Assembly (NCBI RefSeq): GCF_000165425.1 | Contig: NW_001799621.1 | Coordinates: forward strand, 186,001 to 250,000 | DNA length: 64,000 nt | Reading direction: 5' to 3' | Source: Paramecium tetraurelia | Taxonomy: Eukaryota; Ciliophora; Oligohymenophorea; Peniculida; Parameciidae | In this document: in pieces, positions 1 to 13,573 of the stretch | Numbering within the stretch: the stretch's first letter is position 1 | Layout of the letters: every line of letters starts with the position of its first letter | Notes under the pieces: model-generated | Database searches by the model: none | Seen by the model: the letters and a program-made list of their open reading frames with translations, nothing else | Told to the model about the DNA's origin: nothing | Program-made: the position numbers and the translations under genes

Positions 1-171
1 GAACACCATTTGAAAATGGCAGAAAATGATAAAGAATACAAACTAAAGTTAAGAAAAACAATTGGTTGGTTTACACTAGCGAGAGGATTAAGACCATACG
101 TTATTAATCCATTGAATAAAGCAATTATAATTTTTATGAAGACTTACAATTCTTTGATAGGAGTTGTGTGA
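1..171 (+). CDS. C-terminal fragment of an unidentified protein
   Basis: The window opens inside a reading frame that runs 56 codons to a TGA at 169-171. The residues are mixed polar and aromatic and end in a hydrophobic stretch (NSLIGVV). I recognise no domain. The 5' part lies outside the window. The stop is only 46 bases from the stop of the convergent kinase gene, which is typical of the tight packing here. Confidence 0.6.
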   Translation, partial: EHHLKMAENDKEYKLKLRKTIGWFTLARGLRPYVINPLNKAIIIFMKTYNSLIGVV

Positions 172-217
172 ATTAAAGATCTTATAACATTTTTAACAAT
201 TTGTAGATGTATCATTT

Positions 218-1855
218 TCATTACTTGATTTTTTATTTAACTAAGCATTCTTTCAATACAAACTCGAATTCATTAAATGAAACAGATCCATCTTTATTGT
301 GATCAAAAAAGGTAAAGATGGCTTTAGCTTCTTCATCTGTCACAGTTTGATCAATTTTCTTTAATAGTTTGCCTAATTCTGACGCATCTAGTTCATGATT
401 AGCTGATTTATCATACTAGAATTATAAGAACAATTACCTTGTTAAACAAATCTAAAAGATTAATATTGTATTTGACAATAGATATCTTGAGTTTTTCAAT
501 TACTGATCTTACTCTATCATCAAGTGACCCTGCTTATATATCTTATTGTGGTTTCATAAGAATACTGACCTTCTTTTTAGTCCTGCTGACTTCAGATGCA
601 GTCATTCTGCACTATGTTTAATTTTAATTAATAAATTACATCATTTTCTTCCAACCATTTTTTGAATTCATTAAACTCTATTAGATTATTTCCATCATCA
701 TCAAATTTATTGAAAATATACTCAATCTCCTCTCTAGTCAGATTTTTATCTACTCTCTATAAGAACTTCCCTAACTCATTGACATTTAATGCTTTATCCT
801 TGGTCATATCTAGTTCTGCAAATAGTTCTCCAATATCAATCTATTCTTTAATAATCATCTGTCTTATATCATTGATCAAATAGGTAGCTTTATCTTCCAA
901 AATGCTGACATTTTTAATGAAATCTGTAAAGTGTCCTTTAAATAAAGGATGTCGATAGATCTCATCCCAAGACAATCTATCTTTTTCCTCTGCTTACAAG
1001 CATCCTGTTAAAAATTCCTAGGCTTCCTTAGAGATTTAAGGTCCTTTGAATGACAAAGGCTGACTTCTAATATTTTTTAGAAGTTCTTAAGGGGATCTAG
1101 CAGTCCAAGGAGCTAAATAATTGATAAAACAGAGAATATTTACTTTTTCCGTAGAGTGCTTCATAAAAGATGAAAGCTATACTCCAAATATCAGTCTTGG
1201 AAGTGTACTTTTTATTATCCAAGATTTATGGTGACATATAGAGTGGTGTTCCTACTAATGATGCTAGCATATCCTTTTTAAAATTGTCGACACATTTTGC
1301 AAATCCAAAATCTGCTAATTTGAAGGTCTAGAATATGATTTTAATTTTTATGTACTCCTTTATCTATTAATATGTTGGCTGGTTTCAAATCTCTATGAAT
1401 GATTCCATTTTTAATTAGTTATATGAATCCATTCAAAATGTCAATCATAAATTTGACTGCATCCTTCTCAGGCATTGTTTTCTTTTATGCCACATAACTG
1501 ATTATATAACATTTTTACATACTTTTCAATCAATTTATCTAGATCTCCACTATCACAATATTCCTGAATTATATAATAATTGTTATTGGTTTCCATCACA
1601 TCCATTAATGATACTATGTTTGGACTCTTCAGTTTTTGCATCACTTTTATCTCTGAGATCAAACCCTCTCTTAAATAATCATCTCTAAATTTCGATCAAT
1701 CTAAAATACGCATTTATCACAGATTTGTTTAACACTTTTATAGCCACCTTTACTCCTGTCTTTTCATCTCTTCCTCTGTACACTTAGGCATATGAACCCT
1801 CTCCTATGATATCCTTAGGATTGAATAGATATTTGTCAATTCTTTTCTCCCCCAT
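218..1855 (-). CDS. Calcium-dependent protein kinase (CDPK-like)
   Basis: This is a Ser/Thr kinase domain followed by a calmodulin-like tail. Visible kinase features are the glycine loop IGEGSYAQVYRG near residue 20, VAIKVL with the catalytic lysine, and the catalytic loop HRDLKPANIL around 1365-1405. The C-terminal third holds four EF-hand loops (DMTKDKALNVNE, DDDGNNLIEFNE, DKSANHELDASE, DHNKDGSVSFNE), some with imperfect calcium ligands. The order kinase, linker, EF-hands is that of CDPKs, which are activated directly by Ca2+ and abundant in ciliates. Small introns are evident, for example a 25-base GTATTT...TTTAG intron near 1690-1715 and one of about 22 bases near 418-440 between EF-hands. 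I chose the ATG at 1855 because it gives MGEKRIDKYLFNP just before the glycine loop. An in-frame ORF lies upstream beyond one TGA. Confidence 0.88.
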
Positions 1856-3344
1856 AAAATAAAAATAAATTCAATCATCTCCATCATAATTATATTCATC
1901 ATCCAATCTTATAATTAAACCCATCTAAAACACGTATCCTTTACTTTCTTTCCATATCTTTCTCCTTTCTTCACTCCTCTTCATCCCAATCTCCATTGAT
2001 CTCTCCATAGAGTCACTTTTGACTTATTCTCAATATCTCATGTGACTAATGGAGTCAACCATTCAAAATTTATAGAAGTCTTATTATAACAATTACTTAT
2101 GTTCTATGTTACTTATTACATTTTTAATCTACAAGTAACCGTAATCACTATCCAAACATTATTTAGATTAATAAACATATATGAAATAGACTAAGAATAA
2201 AACAAAAAATTTCATTTGTTCAACACATTCGTTTTCGAACTTGTGATATATAAATCAGTAATTAAGATTATTATTGAATATTATGTATTTCTATAAAGAA
2301 TTTTAATTACAAATTTTAAATAAAAATTAGACTCCTCCTCAATACAATTCTTATTAACTTTCCAAATCCACTTCATCATATTATTTATATGTCTATTTAT
2401 GCATAATTTAAGTATCATTATCTAAATATTCAAATTATATGTAAATATATGTAAATGTATCATAGCTTTCTTCAAAGAACTACCTCTAATTTGAATTTGG
2501 AACTTATATGATTTAATATGTTTCAATTACAGTAATTTGAATGGTTTTGGTTTCGTGTATCAACAATTAAATTAGAATATTCTAAAAACTTGAAATCAAG
2601 AGATGAAATTGGATCTTAGCAGATTCTCAATATCCTTGAATCGATTTTGGGCAATTAGCTTAATTTAAAACGATGAAAATTACTTATGGCTTTAAGTTGA
2701 TAAATAGGAATTCTAACTATATTCTTGATCTTATTATACAAAAATTCAAGCTTACTATGATGGTTTAGTTTATTGGTTTTGTATTATACAATTCATTTTA
2801 ATGAGGGTAGATTGTAATAATAAGTAATGCTACACTCCGAGATAAAAATCATTGCTAATGCTAGGATCTACTTACTATCATCGTTAAGAAATGTTAAAGA
2901 GTAGTCTAAAATAATGTTTATTTAAAATTGATTTCTATGAGTGGTTTTCGATTTTAAGTTTAGTAATCTTATTACAACTAAAAATTTATGTTAAACCATC
3001 TTAATCAAATGAATTTATTGAATTCACAACAGGGTCATCTAATTTATCTACAATTCAATTTAGTACATTAATAATTATAATCAAAACATGTAGAGATTAT
3101 TGAGTTAGCAGAATTTTGGTAAAGAAGAACCAAATATAAGGAGGAGGGTGTGAAATTCTGAGTGTTAATTAATTAAGAAAGATAGAATTATGGTAGAGAG
3201 TTTAGAGGAGTAGTAATATTATAAAAAGAAGAGTTTTCTTGAGTTATTTGTTTGATTTGTAATGTTTTCTTTTTGCTTGGGATAGTATCTTCCTATATTA
3301 TTCAAGTTTCTTTAATTATTAATCGATTGGCAGCAGCTCAGAAA
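1856..3344. other. A+T-rich spacer with possible decayed coding stretch
   Basis: There is no confident gene here. On the minus strand, 1880-2030 carries a charged ORF (MERSMEIGMKRSEERR...) in frame with the kinase but separated from it by one TGA. On the plus strand, about 2590-3110 stays open in the ciliate code except for one TGA, with plausible protein-like composition but no recognisable motif. The rest looks like plain A+T-rich spacer. Confidence 0.4.
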
Positions 3345-5080
3345 AATGAAATAAAGACCAAGACAGATAGATGCATCAAAGCCAGTACTCACTATAAGCA
3401 CCTTAGAAGCATTCAACCATGCTGAAGGACAAGAGACAGAAATCAAAAACACGGAGTAAATCATTACTCCTGATTAACTCATGAAAGAAAAGTAAATTGC
3501 ACACATCTGTATAATTACAAAAGAGGAGTTTAAGAGAGAGGATTTCACCTTTCTCAAATGTGAAATCTCGACCTTGCTCCTCCATACTTGCCTTATTTAT
3601 TTTTATATTATACTCATTATTATTTAGACCTAAATAATTTGAAGAGCCCACACTCAAATCACAACTGCCTGCCAGATGTCGTGAGGATTACATTCAATAC
3701 AAAGTACCAGTTTATCCGGATGCCACAACTTATGAATTAACTGAAGAGGATGTACATTTCCTATAGACTATCAATGAAAAGCTATAAATTCTCATTACGA
3801 TCGAAGATTTTGAATTATACCTTGCATTACTAGATGCTAAGAGTGGGAAAGATGTAGAAATAGATTTTAGTGAATTTCTTAAATTGAAACCAATTCTGCC
3901 ACGAACCATAAATTAACAAACAATTACACTTTAGGAATAGTTATACAACTACTTTAAGAAGCAAAGATAACATTTTTCTCGTTCACTTACGAGATTCCTA
4001 ATGCATCCATATTACGAGGATAGTAATCCTCATTTGGCATTTCGTCCTAGGACATAACCGATGGATAGAACGATGAAATTAAGAAGAGGAAATGCCTAAA
4101 ATACAAGAGGAGTTAATGAAATGGAAAATTTGGGTCAGAAAATAGTATTGTTGAAAAGAGACCTTTTGATTGTTTCCAATCTCATAGATTAGAGTATTTA
4201 AAGAGAAAAGGCTATGGAAATAGAGAGGAGATTCAATTTTTGTAAATTCATTAAAGAATTCTTTGATTAATCCAAGAAAGAAAAAGATAATAATTCAGAA
4301 ATCAGATTATGGCCGAAAGACTGTTTTGTAAGGGATTGTTAGGATAGATGTTCAATTAATGTTGTTGAAAGGGCTGATGAGATGTTTGATAATATTTCAA
4401 AAGAAATTATTCAATGGAAAGATTTCAATGAATAATAGAGAAGAGAAAAACAAAAAAAAGAAGATTAGATTCTCAAATTTGAAAAACAAATTGAGGATCT
4501 CATTATAGACAAACTCAAATTTGAAGAAAAACCTCCTGTAATAGTACCTCCAGTTGTCCAATAACCTATTCAACCCTAAATTCCTTAAATACCTGTGATT
4601 CCTCAAGAACCACCAGATGAGAAAATGGAAAGCGTAGCCAGATTTTTAGCAACTTTGTATTTGGAAGCTAGAAAATATCAATTGACGTTTGATTAAGTGT
4701 TATCAGATTAGTTCCCCATCTATAAAATCTAGAACCCTCAGCAACAAGTCAATTCTAAAAGTATTTTCCCCTTCGCTTTAATGCAAATTGAGGGAAATGA
4801 TATGGTGTATAAAATAAGAAAGGATAATTGTTTAGAAAGAAACCATAGCGCATATTGGGAGAGCTATTAAGACCAATAAATAACAAGTACATTATATTAT
4901 TAACACGAATATTTCAAAGAAAAAGTCAATGATATAATGGAAATTGCAGATATGGATCAAATGGTTTATGCGTAAGGAGTTGATGATGAAAAATTGGATG
5001 AAGAAGAGAAATTATTTAAAAAAAAAGTCAAGAGCAGTTCAACAAGAATGACAGGTGTAAATGGAGGGCAATTAAAATGA
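3345..5080 (+). CDS. Enhancer of polycomb-like protein (EPC/Epl1)
   Basis: This is the likely scaffold subunit of a NuA4/Piccolo-type histone acetyltransferase complex in the nucleus. The N-terminus MKQRPRQIDASKPVLTI matches the EPC signature (R-x-LDASKPL). A middle segment, KVPVYPDATTYELTEEDVHF, resembles the EPC region before the 'P-x-FE-x-I' part. The block NPHLAFRPRT...RTMKLRRGN and the helix QKIVLLKRDLLIVSNLI correspond to the family's diagnostic 'DPYVAFRRRTEKMQTRKNRK...LRRDLSRA' stretch. The C-terminal half is charged, with a proline/glutamine-rich linker around 4540-4610. Splicing between about 3450 and 3630 is not resolved: two frames overlap and at least one small intron is needed to join the N-terminus to the body. 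The tail MTGVNGGQLK runs to the TGA at 5078-5080. Confidence 0.8.
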
Positions 5081-5201
5081 TTATTAAACTTATTCGATAT
5101 ATAAAATGTTAAATTGATTTTGCAATTTTGTTAAATAAAATAAATACAATAATAATTTAGTTATTTATATTGTATGTGTATGAATGTACTTTGTATTAAA
5201 C

Positions 5202-5644
5202 TCAATAGAAGAAACCAAGGATTTTACCTCCAATATGTCTTTATCTAGCCTCCTCGTGAGTAAGAATGCCAACATTAGTAGTTAAGACGACGCATCCAAA
5301 TTGTCTGGCTGGTAAAATATTGTTAGCCCATCTCTCGAATTCACCGAGAGTAACATCATAGCGAGGTGAAATGACTCCACATTTATTAATGCGACCTTAC
5401 ATATGTAACAATTGATACCCAATAATTCTACTACAATTTTGCCACTTCTATGATCGTCGACAATTTCAAACTCTCCAATATATCCGTGTCTCTACATGAC
5501 TTATAAGAATTTCACAACTAATTTGGATGTTGGTCTTATTAACACTTACTTTCTTCCTTATCTTTTCTAATAAAACAATAAAGTGTACCTCTCAGCATTC
5601 ACAATGGAACGAAGGCAATCATTTAGAACGTTCATCTTGACCAT
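5202..5644 (-). CDS. RPS15A: 40S ribosomal protein uS8 (RPS15A)
   Basis: This is a small-subunit ribosomal protein of 130 residues, the usual length. The start [14 protein letters not shown] and the blocks [58 protein letters not shown] and the C-terminus GGKILGFFY match eukaryotic uS8 throughout. Two introns restore the frame exactly. One is 27 bases (GTACAC...GAAAAG) after NAE, about 5567-5593. The other is 23 bases (GTATCA...GTAAG) after ELL, about 5395-5418. It is convergent with the EPC gene (121 bases) and divergent from the FYVE gene (209 bases). Confidence 0.95.
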
Positions 5645-5853
5645 TTTAAATTAAAGATTTAAAAATATATTAATTATTTTTATATAATTGTTCTGAAAAA
5701 AAGAAAAAAATAAAGTTTTCATTATTATTTTCTGAAGAAATGATTATTTTTAGATTAGTAATTAATATAGTGATTCATTATAAATGAAATACTCTGAAAC
5801 ACACAAATTCAGATTTGATAAGTTAAGCTTAATCCTAATTTAAATCTTTAATA

Positions 5854-8800
5854 ATGTCTCAAAGAAAATCGCTAGCTCAAGCCCATATTAAGACGGTTCT
5901 GATCTCTGAAGCACGAGGAAAATTCAAGAGATGTTAGCTGTGTCAAAAGGAATTTGGGTTGTTGAAGCCTGAGCATTAGTGCAAAAGGTTCCATGAAAAC
6001 CTCATATTTTAGATGTCGACGAGCTGTTTGCAAATAGTGTTCAGAACATAAAATCATCTACATTACAGAAACAGGTCCAAGCAAAAGGCCAAGAAGAATT
6101 TGTAATTCTTGTAAAGATGAAAGTGATTGGATCAAAAAGTTCATTGAGTAATAAAAGATTGTCTTTGGAACGAATACTGTTGCCGTTGAATGGCTACAAG
6201 CCTCAGGTTTGACAGTAGAACATGCAAATCAAGTATAGATGTATTAGTATAACAGGAATACGAAAAAGCACAAAATGAATAAAGTCCTGCAAAAGAGAAT
6301 AATGATTATTAAAAAATGAAGTCAGAGTTGAATTCAGTCATGATTGAACTATGGTTGAATCTCAACTTTTCTCTTAGAGAATTCATTACATATATAATCA
6401 AAGATAACGAACGCGAATTATTGACTTAAAAAATTAGCAAGGTGTTAGGCTCCTTATTAATCCAATATCCAGATATCGGGTATAGTGCAGATTAAATCTT
6501 GATTACACTTTTTTTGCTCTGTTTTTCCTCGGAAGCATCAGCATATGTCTTGTTAACTGTGCTTTATTCAGATATAATTCCGTTCAATACTTATCCATCA
6601 TAATTAAAATAGACACCTTATGATTATCTTAGCGAAACAGAAAAGATAGCTCAAGTTTTGGAACAGGCTTTTAAGCTTAAACAGAATGAAGTGACACTTG
6701 TTAAACCTTTCATGAGAAATAAAATATAAAGATACTTATAGCCATTTGGGATTAACTTCTTTCTTTTGTAAACTAATTTTTTCTTATTCAATCAAATGTT
6801 CTTGAGCCCCACATTAGGTTATGATAACTTTTTGAAATGTTTGGCTTCTTCCTTCTATACATCAATTGATGAAATCAAATAATTCAATCAATAATTTGAT
6901 GAAATAGAAGGTTAAATTATGAAAGGGGTTACATCAGTTATGATTGAGAAAAACTATGTACAAACAAAACTAATTATCTTTTTATCGCATTCTCATGGAA
7001 TGACATAAAGTGTCATTGTATCTAGGCCTTTGGAAAAGAATAAGGAAACACATTAAATTAAAGTTGAATTTCATAAAGACTAAAAAGCCTAACAATAAAA
7101 CGAACAAAATGAGGAAATGCTAATATATTCAGTGACTCAATCTAATGAGTTTTAGAATTTAAGAAGAAAAACAGTCCAAATTGCTTAATAACCATAAGTT
7201 GATGAAGAAAAGGAGACTTTAAAAAAATACATTGTACAAATAGAAGAGCTCTTGATGACAAAACACAAGCTTGTTTCAGAATTGCAATTGCAAGTTAAAG
7301 AACTACAAAATTAACCATTATAAATAATCAATAAAGATGTAGATTAACAAATTTTAGAGGATAATGATTAATTAAGAAAGAAAATATCTATGAAAGATTT
7401 AGAAATTTAAGCATTGCAGGAATAAAAGAAATATTCAGATAAAATTTAAGAAGACAATTAAAATATAATCAACAATTTACAGAAATCAAATTAAGAAATA
7501 TACACTTCATTGAATGCTTAAATCTTATAAAATCAAGAACTTCAATAATAGATTGCTGATTATAAAACATTATCTAGCCAAGCATCTGACAATTCGATGA
7601 CACCATCTTAAGGCGAAAGGAACTATTAAATAAATATCTCCTTATAATCTAGATAATCAGAGTAAGAATTGGCTTAACAAATGGAATAAGATAGATATAA
7701 GATTTTTTAATTAGAATTATAAGTAAATCAACTCAATAAAGAGTATATTGCATTACAATAATTGAATTAAGATAAACTTAGGATCATTGGAAATTTAGAA
7801 GTGAGATTAATATAAGCAGAGGCTGCTAAGAGGGAACATGAAAAATTTTCATCAGAGAACGTAGATATCAAAAAGAAGTTATAAAATCATGAATTAGTAA
7901 TAATCTAGTAGGCAGAGTAATTGCAATTGCTTCAGTAAAGGTATGATTTACGTTTATCAGAACTTGATGATGCCAAAAAAGAAAGATTTCAATTAGCTGA
8001 AGAGTTGAATTTAAAGAATTCTTAACATTCATAAATTATCTAAGAGCTTCAAAAGTAGTTAGCTGATTTATAAATTTTACATAATTCAGTTTCAGATTAG
8101 TTGAATCAAGCATTATCAATAAATGAAAAATTAAAATAACTAATTATAGAAAAAGATAATGAAATTTCTGAGTATGTGAAGCATTTATCAGAAAGAGATT
8201 TAATAATAGTTGCTCTAAAAGATGCTGATTTATTGATGAAGGATAGAAATTAACACTTAACAAAATAATTCGAAGAAAGTGAATCATAATTACATAAGAT
8301 TTAATAAGAATATAAACTCCATCAAGATCAACTACTTAGCACTTAAAATTAAACCTAAACATTATAAGAATAATTATAAAAACTATTTAGTGAACATTAA
8401 TAAATAAGTAATCAAAATACATTATTAATTATTGAATTGGAGGATTTTAAACTTAAATCGACAAAAATCGATTAATAACACATTTAATTAAGTGAAACTC
8501 ATAAATTAACAGTTAATGAATTAGATTCATTAAAATAAAGATTCACATAATTACTTAATGATCATAACAATGTATCAGAATAATATAGATTAATTTAAAT
8601 TTAATTTGAAGAAGAAAGAACAAATTCCGTATAAGTTTAAGAGAAAAATAGAATTATTGATGAACTCAAAAGTCAACTGTTAAAATTAGAAGAAACCCAT
8701 TAAGTTACTATTAAATTGCATTTAACAAAGATAGAAGAATTAGAAATTCTTATCATAACACATGAAAAAGGTATGTCTGAATTCAAATCTTTGAGTGAAA

Positions 8801-9261
8801 TACAAAAAAATTAAATTACTGACCTATTGGCTTAAATGGCATAATTAGAATCAGAGAGGGCAGAACATATTGCAAAAAATTAATCCCTAACAATATAATT
8901 AAATGCCAACATAGAAAGAATACATGATGTAGAAAACTAAAACAACACTTTGTAATCAGAACTTTAGTAATTGTAAAAAAGGTTTTAAGAATCAAATCAT
9001 CTTAACGGAGAATAGAAAGTCTTAATTATTCAATTAGAAGAAAGAATTACAGTGTTAATTGCTGAAGTCAAAACTAAGGAGGGGGAAATTGTAAAATTGA
9101 TATAAGTGATTGAATCCTAGAAATAGTCTATGATTGATTATGAAGAATTAATTAGAAAGCTAAAAGCCTAAATAGTTGAACTAGAAAAATCAAACCTTAG
9201 GTTAAAAACAACCTTAAAGCATTATAAAGAACTTTCTAAAGAAATGGCAGAGATTGATTGA
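5854..9261 (+). CDS. FYVE zinc finger - TBC (Rab-GAP-like) - long coiled-coil protein
   Basis: This is a protein of about 1119 residues, probably an endosomal membrane-traffic factor. After splicing a 25-base intron (GTTCCA...TTTTAG, about 5986-6010), residues 30-90 form a FYVE finger: CQLC, C-K-RC, RRAVCKQC, RICNSC. FYVE fingers bind phosphatidylinositol 3-phosphate. A second, 23-base intron (GTATAG...ACAG, about 6233-6255) joins this to a helical region resembling a TBC domain. That region has IIKDNER (IxxDxxR arginine-finger pattern, about 6394-6414), then YPDIGYSADQIL and FSSEASAYVLLTVLY, as in 'P-x-GY-x-QGM' and 'EEAF-x-L'. The glutamine finger (YxQ) is absent (YSA). The remaining 650 residues are heptad-like, Q/E/K/L-rich coiled coil ending KEMAEID. 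Frame closes exactly after the two introns (1120 codons). Confidence 0.85.
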
Positions 9262-9320
9262 TTATTTGTTATTATATATCATGGATATATAAATTGAATT
9301 GATTTTTATGACTTCTTCTC

Positions 9321-9635
9321 TCATCTAATCTTGTAATCATAGGTTGGAAGAGAGATTTATTTAAACTTCATCTATTTTTTGTTGCTAATTTAGTTACAAT
9401 ATTATCTAATTTTTTAAAATAGGTTTTTAACCTTTAACTCTCAATTATACACAATGTTAATAAATATATTTAACTCTTCATCACGATTTAATATTTTTTA
9501 TTCTTTTTTAATTTGTTTAACATCGTTATTTTATCTTTAGGTAAGTATCTTCCAAAGATAAATAATATTGTAGTATGCAATCAAATTTATGATTCCATAA
9601 TAGTTTCAAATATATTCATAATCTTCTTAATTCAT
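9321..9635 (-). pseudogene. Short ORF interrupted by in-frame TGA codons
   Basis: A 105-codon frame starts MNQEDYEYI and ends SLPTYDYKIR, with protein-like composition (NRDEELNIFINIV, KNLFQKIRQYCNQ). Two TGA codons interrupt it. The second can be removed by a 21-base GTGTAT...TAAAG intron that keeps frame; I found no GT/AG pair for the first. It may be a decayed small gene, or a real gene whose first exon I mis-place. No family is recognised. It lies in the 591-base spacer between the FYVE gene and alpha-tubulin; the rest of that spacer shows nothing I can name. Confidence 0.3.
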
Positions 9636-9852
9636 ATATGATCTAATTTAATATTTGCATAATGTTTTTTTCTATTAGCAATTTTTACTATTTTTAGATA
9701 TTAAGAGATCGAAATTTATGAATATACTTATAAAAGAAAATAATTCAAATATAAAGTACCCCGGTTGAAGATATTTTGATATTCAAATTTTGGGTAACTG
9801 CTGAAATTCAAATAATTTTTTTAGAGAGTTTTCATCACATAGCACTTTAAAA

Positions 9853-11202
<1,350 letters not shown>

Positions 11203-11414
11203 TAAATAAATATATAAATAAATCACATATTCAAACATTCCTAAATTACTTATTATATTCATTTTACTTAAGAACTTCTGTTTTGGTGATGTGATTATGT
11301 CTTTGAATTTAGAAAACTGATATAAAATAAACAAATTCTTAAATGATATAGGGAGATTTTATCACAATTTATAATTTATAATCAAAATCTTTAATTTAAA
11401 ACCTATTTGAAAAT

Positions 11415-12200
11415 TCAGATTTATTTCTTTTGATTTTCACTACATAAGTGAAACTCTTAAGGTAACTTTAATAATAATTTTGAAAAATGTGATTTTTTTC
11501 CTGTTTGTATTGGATGTGTCTATTTTTTATTAAGAGGAATAAATCTTTAAATTGAACAAGGAATTTAATTATTTTGCTGATTTGTTCCATCATTTAAATT
11601 CAGTTGATTTCCAAAACTTACATTGAATATATTTTACTATTCATTACTTGTGTTATCATTTATCACATTCTTTTTTGTTATTCTATGTTCAATATAGGGT
11701 TCTGGTGTTTTTATTTATGGAAATCTAATGTCATTCACCTTATTTCTCTTTGATTCCACTGATTTTGGAATTTGAGGTAAAAATTACTCTTTTTTTGGTG
11801 ATTGAATTTGGTTTGTATTTGATGTATGGTCACCAGATTCTATTAATCTATTTATTATCTATTATTTTTGTTTGTTCTCTAGAGCCAATTCTTCATTTTT
11901 TTTTTGTAAATATTCAATTACTTCCTTCTATTATTTTGGAGATAGCAACCTTGGACTGACCTTGTTAGTCAACTCAGTCTAGCTTACCAATGTTTTACCC
12001 TTAGTAAAACAGTTCCTAGGACTCCTATAAGAATGGATGCTTCCTTCACCTTTGTGAAACAGTTTCTTACTATAATTCAAAAATCATACATCATCTTATG
12101 AGACTTCCAGCAAGTTTTTTCCTCTACCTTACTTTCTTTGTACAATATCGTCATGAATGGATATTTTTCTGCAGCCTTGAGCAAATAATTAAGGTTTCAT
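11415..12200 (-). CDS. Uncharacterised basic protein with short coiled coil
   Basis: A 253-residue protein is rebuilt by reading TAA/TAG as glutamine and removing one 24-base intron (GTATGA...AGTAAG, about 12059-12082), which closes the frame exactly. It begins MKPQLFAQGCRKISIHDDIV. It has an S/R/K-rich region, then a helix KQQKEVIEYLQKKNEELALE around residues 95-120 likely to form a coiled coil, then a basic, N/Q-rich C-terminus ending SENQKKQI. I see no known domain. It is convergent with alpha-tubulin, 212 bases apart. Alternative starts upstream are possible. Confidence 0.6.
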
Positions 12201-13063
12201 GCATAATTTGTTAGTGCAAGAAGTCAGAGTTGGGATAAAATGATTGTTGTCTAAAAATTATCCCAAATTACAATATTTTTGAGAACTTTTCATTAAGATT
12301 AGAAAACTATGCTAATTTAATTATTAATTGGTTGTAAAGAAGACTTTAAAATTATTCATCAACTTAATAATTCTTACTGATTTCTACCAATACATACATA
12401 TTTAAATTATATGATTAACCAGAATTTTACCTAAGCCCCTTTAAATTAATTAAAATAAACCATACTCAATATTTAAATACACAAATATGTTCAAATAATT
12501 TACTAAAATTAACCAGCCCTCATAAAATCTGCTTAAAGGATAGATGGTACGATTCCTCTTGCAATTTTTCCAATTAAATTACTTTTAAATAATGTTTATC
12601 TGCAATCATATCAAAATTAACAAATATTTGACATCATTAGCTATCGAAACTAATCCTCTTTCAAATTATATTAAAATTTTTTGTAAATAGTAATTTAAGC
12701 ATAATACCAATTAGGTTTAGAATTCTACTGAAATTGCAAATAAGAGAAATCTAGGTCTATTACAGAATTTGTAATTTAATATTTAGCTCATCTAAAAGTA
12801 GAGGTTAACTAATAGAATAGCAAAATATGAACTATGTCACGATTTTGATTTTTCAACTCTTGAGCTATATAATATATAGGAAACAAATTATTAAGTGTCT
12901 AACTAAAAAATTTGAAGGATAGTGTGATAGAAGGAAAGAAAACATATTAAAAAATAATATGAGAAAACCAAAAATTCTTTTCTTACTTCTACTCAATTTT
13001 TTGTGATTATTTATCAAAAGAGTTAAGTGTGATTTTAAATAAATTTAATATCTTTTATTAAGA
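12201..13063. other. A+T-rich intergenic region
   Basis: About 860 bases between divergent genes (the basic protein and eL22). I see no long ORF with protein-like composition and no RNA-gene structure. It presumably holds both promoters. Confidence 0.5.
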
Positions 13064-13464
13064 ATGCCTATTTTGAGAAGAAAGGATCAATAGAAAGCCA
13101 AAAATTTGAACTTGAAATTCATCATTGACTGCGCCGAACCAAAGGAAGATAAAGTAATTCATAGTGGCATAATTCCCTATGATAGGTTTTGAACTTGGAT
13201 GAATTTGTGAGTTACCTTCAATCCAGAATCAAGGTTTAAGGAAAGACCGGAAATCTTGGTAATGATGTCACTGTTTCTGCCGAATAAGAGAAAGTTGTAG
13301 TCACATCCACAATCCCATTCTCCAAGAGATACCTCAGATATTTAACAAAGAAATATTTGAAATAAGAAACCTTAAGAGAATATTTGTATGTGCACTCACT
13401 TGACAAATCCACATACTAATTGAAGTATTTCAATGTAGGCTAAGACGAGGAAGAATAAAAATGA
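13064..13464 (+). CDS. RPL22: 60S ribosomal protein eL22
   Basis: A large-subunit ribosomal protein of 122 residues. After MPILRRKDQQKAKNLNLKF come the blocks FIIDCAEPKEDK, RIKVQGKTGNLG, PFSKRYLRYLTKKYLK, LREYLYVHS and an acidic end DEEEQK, matching eL22 in order and length. One 32-base intron (GTAATT...TGATAG, about 13155-13186) sits after EPKEDK and its removal closes the frame exactly. It is convergent with the PARG gene, 109 bases away. Confidence 0.95.
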
Positions 13465-13573
13465 TCAATATGACATTTTGTTAGTACATTAATCAAAGAT
13501 CAATTATATTATTTTATATTGTGGTAATCTATAAATAGATAGAATCACTCATCATAATTTATTTTGAATTTCA

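Noticed and set aside
3403-3657. 84-residue minus-strand ORF at the EPC N-terminus
   Set aside because: The opposite strand encodes the EPC start (DASKP motif); the antisense ORF has no protein signature and is a shadow, though this region's splicing stays unresolved.
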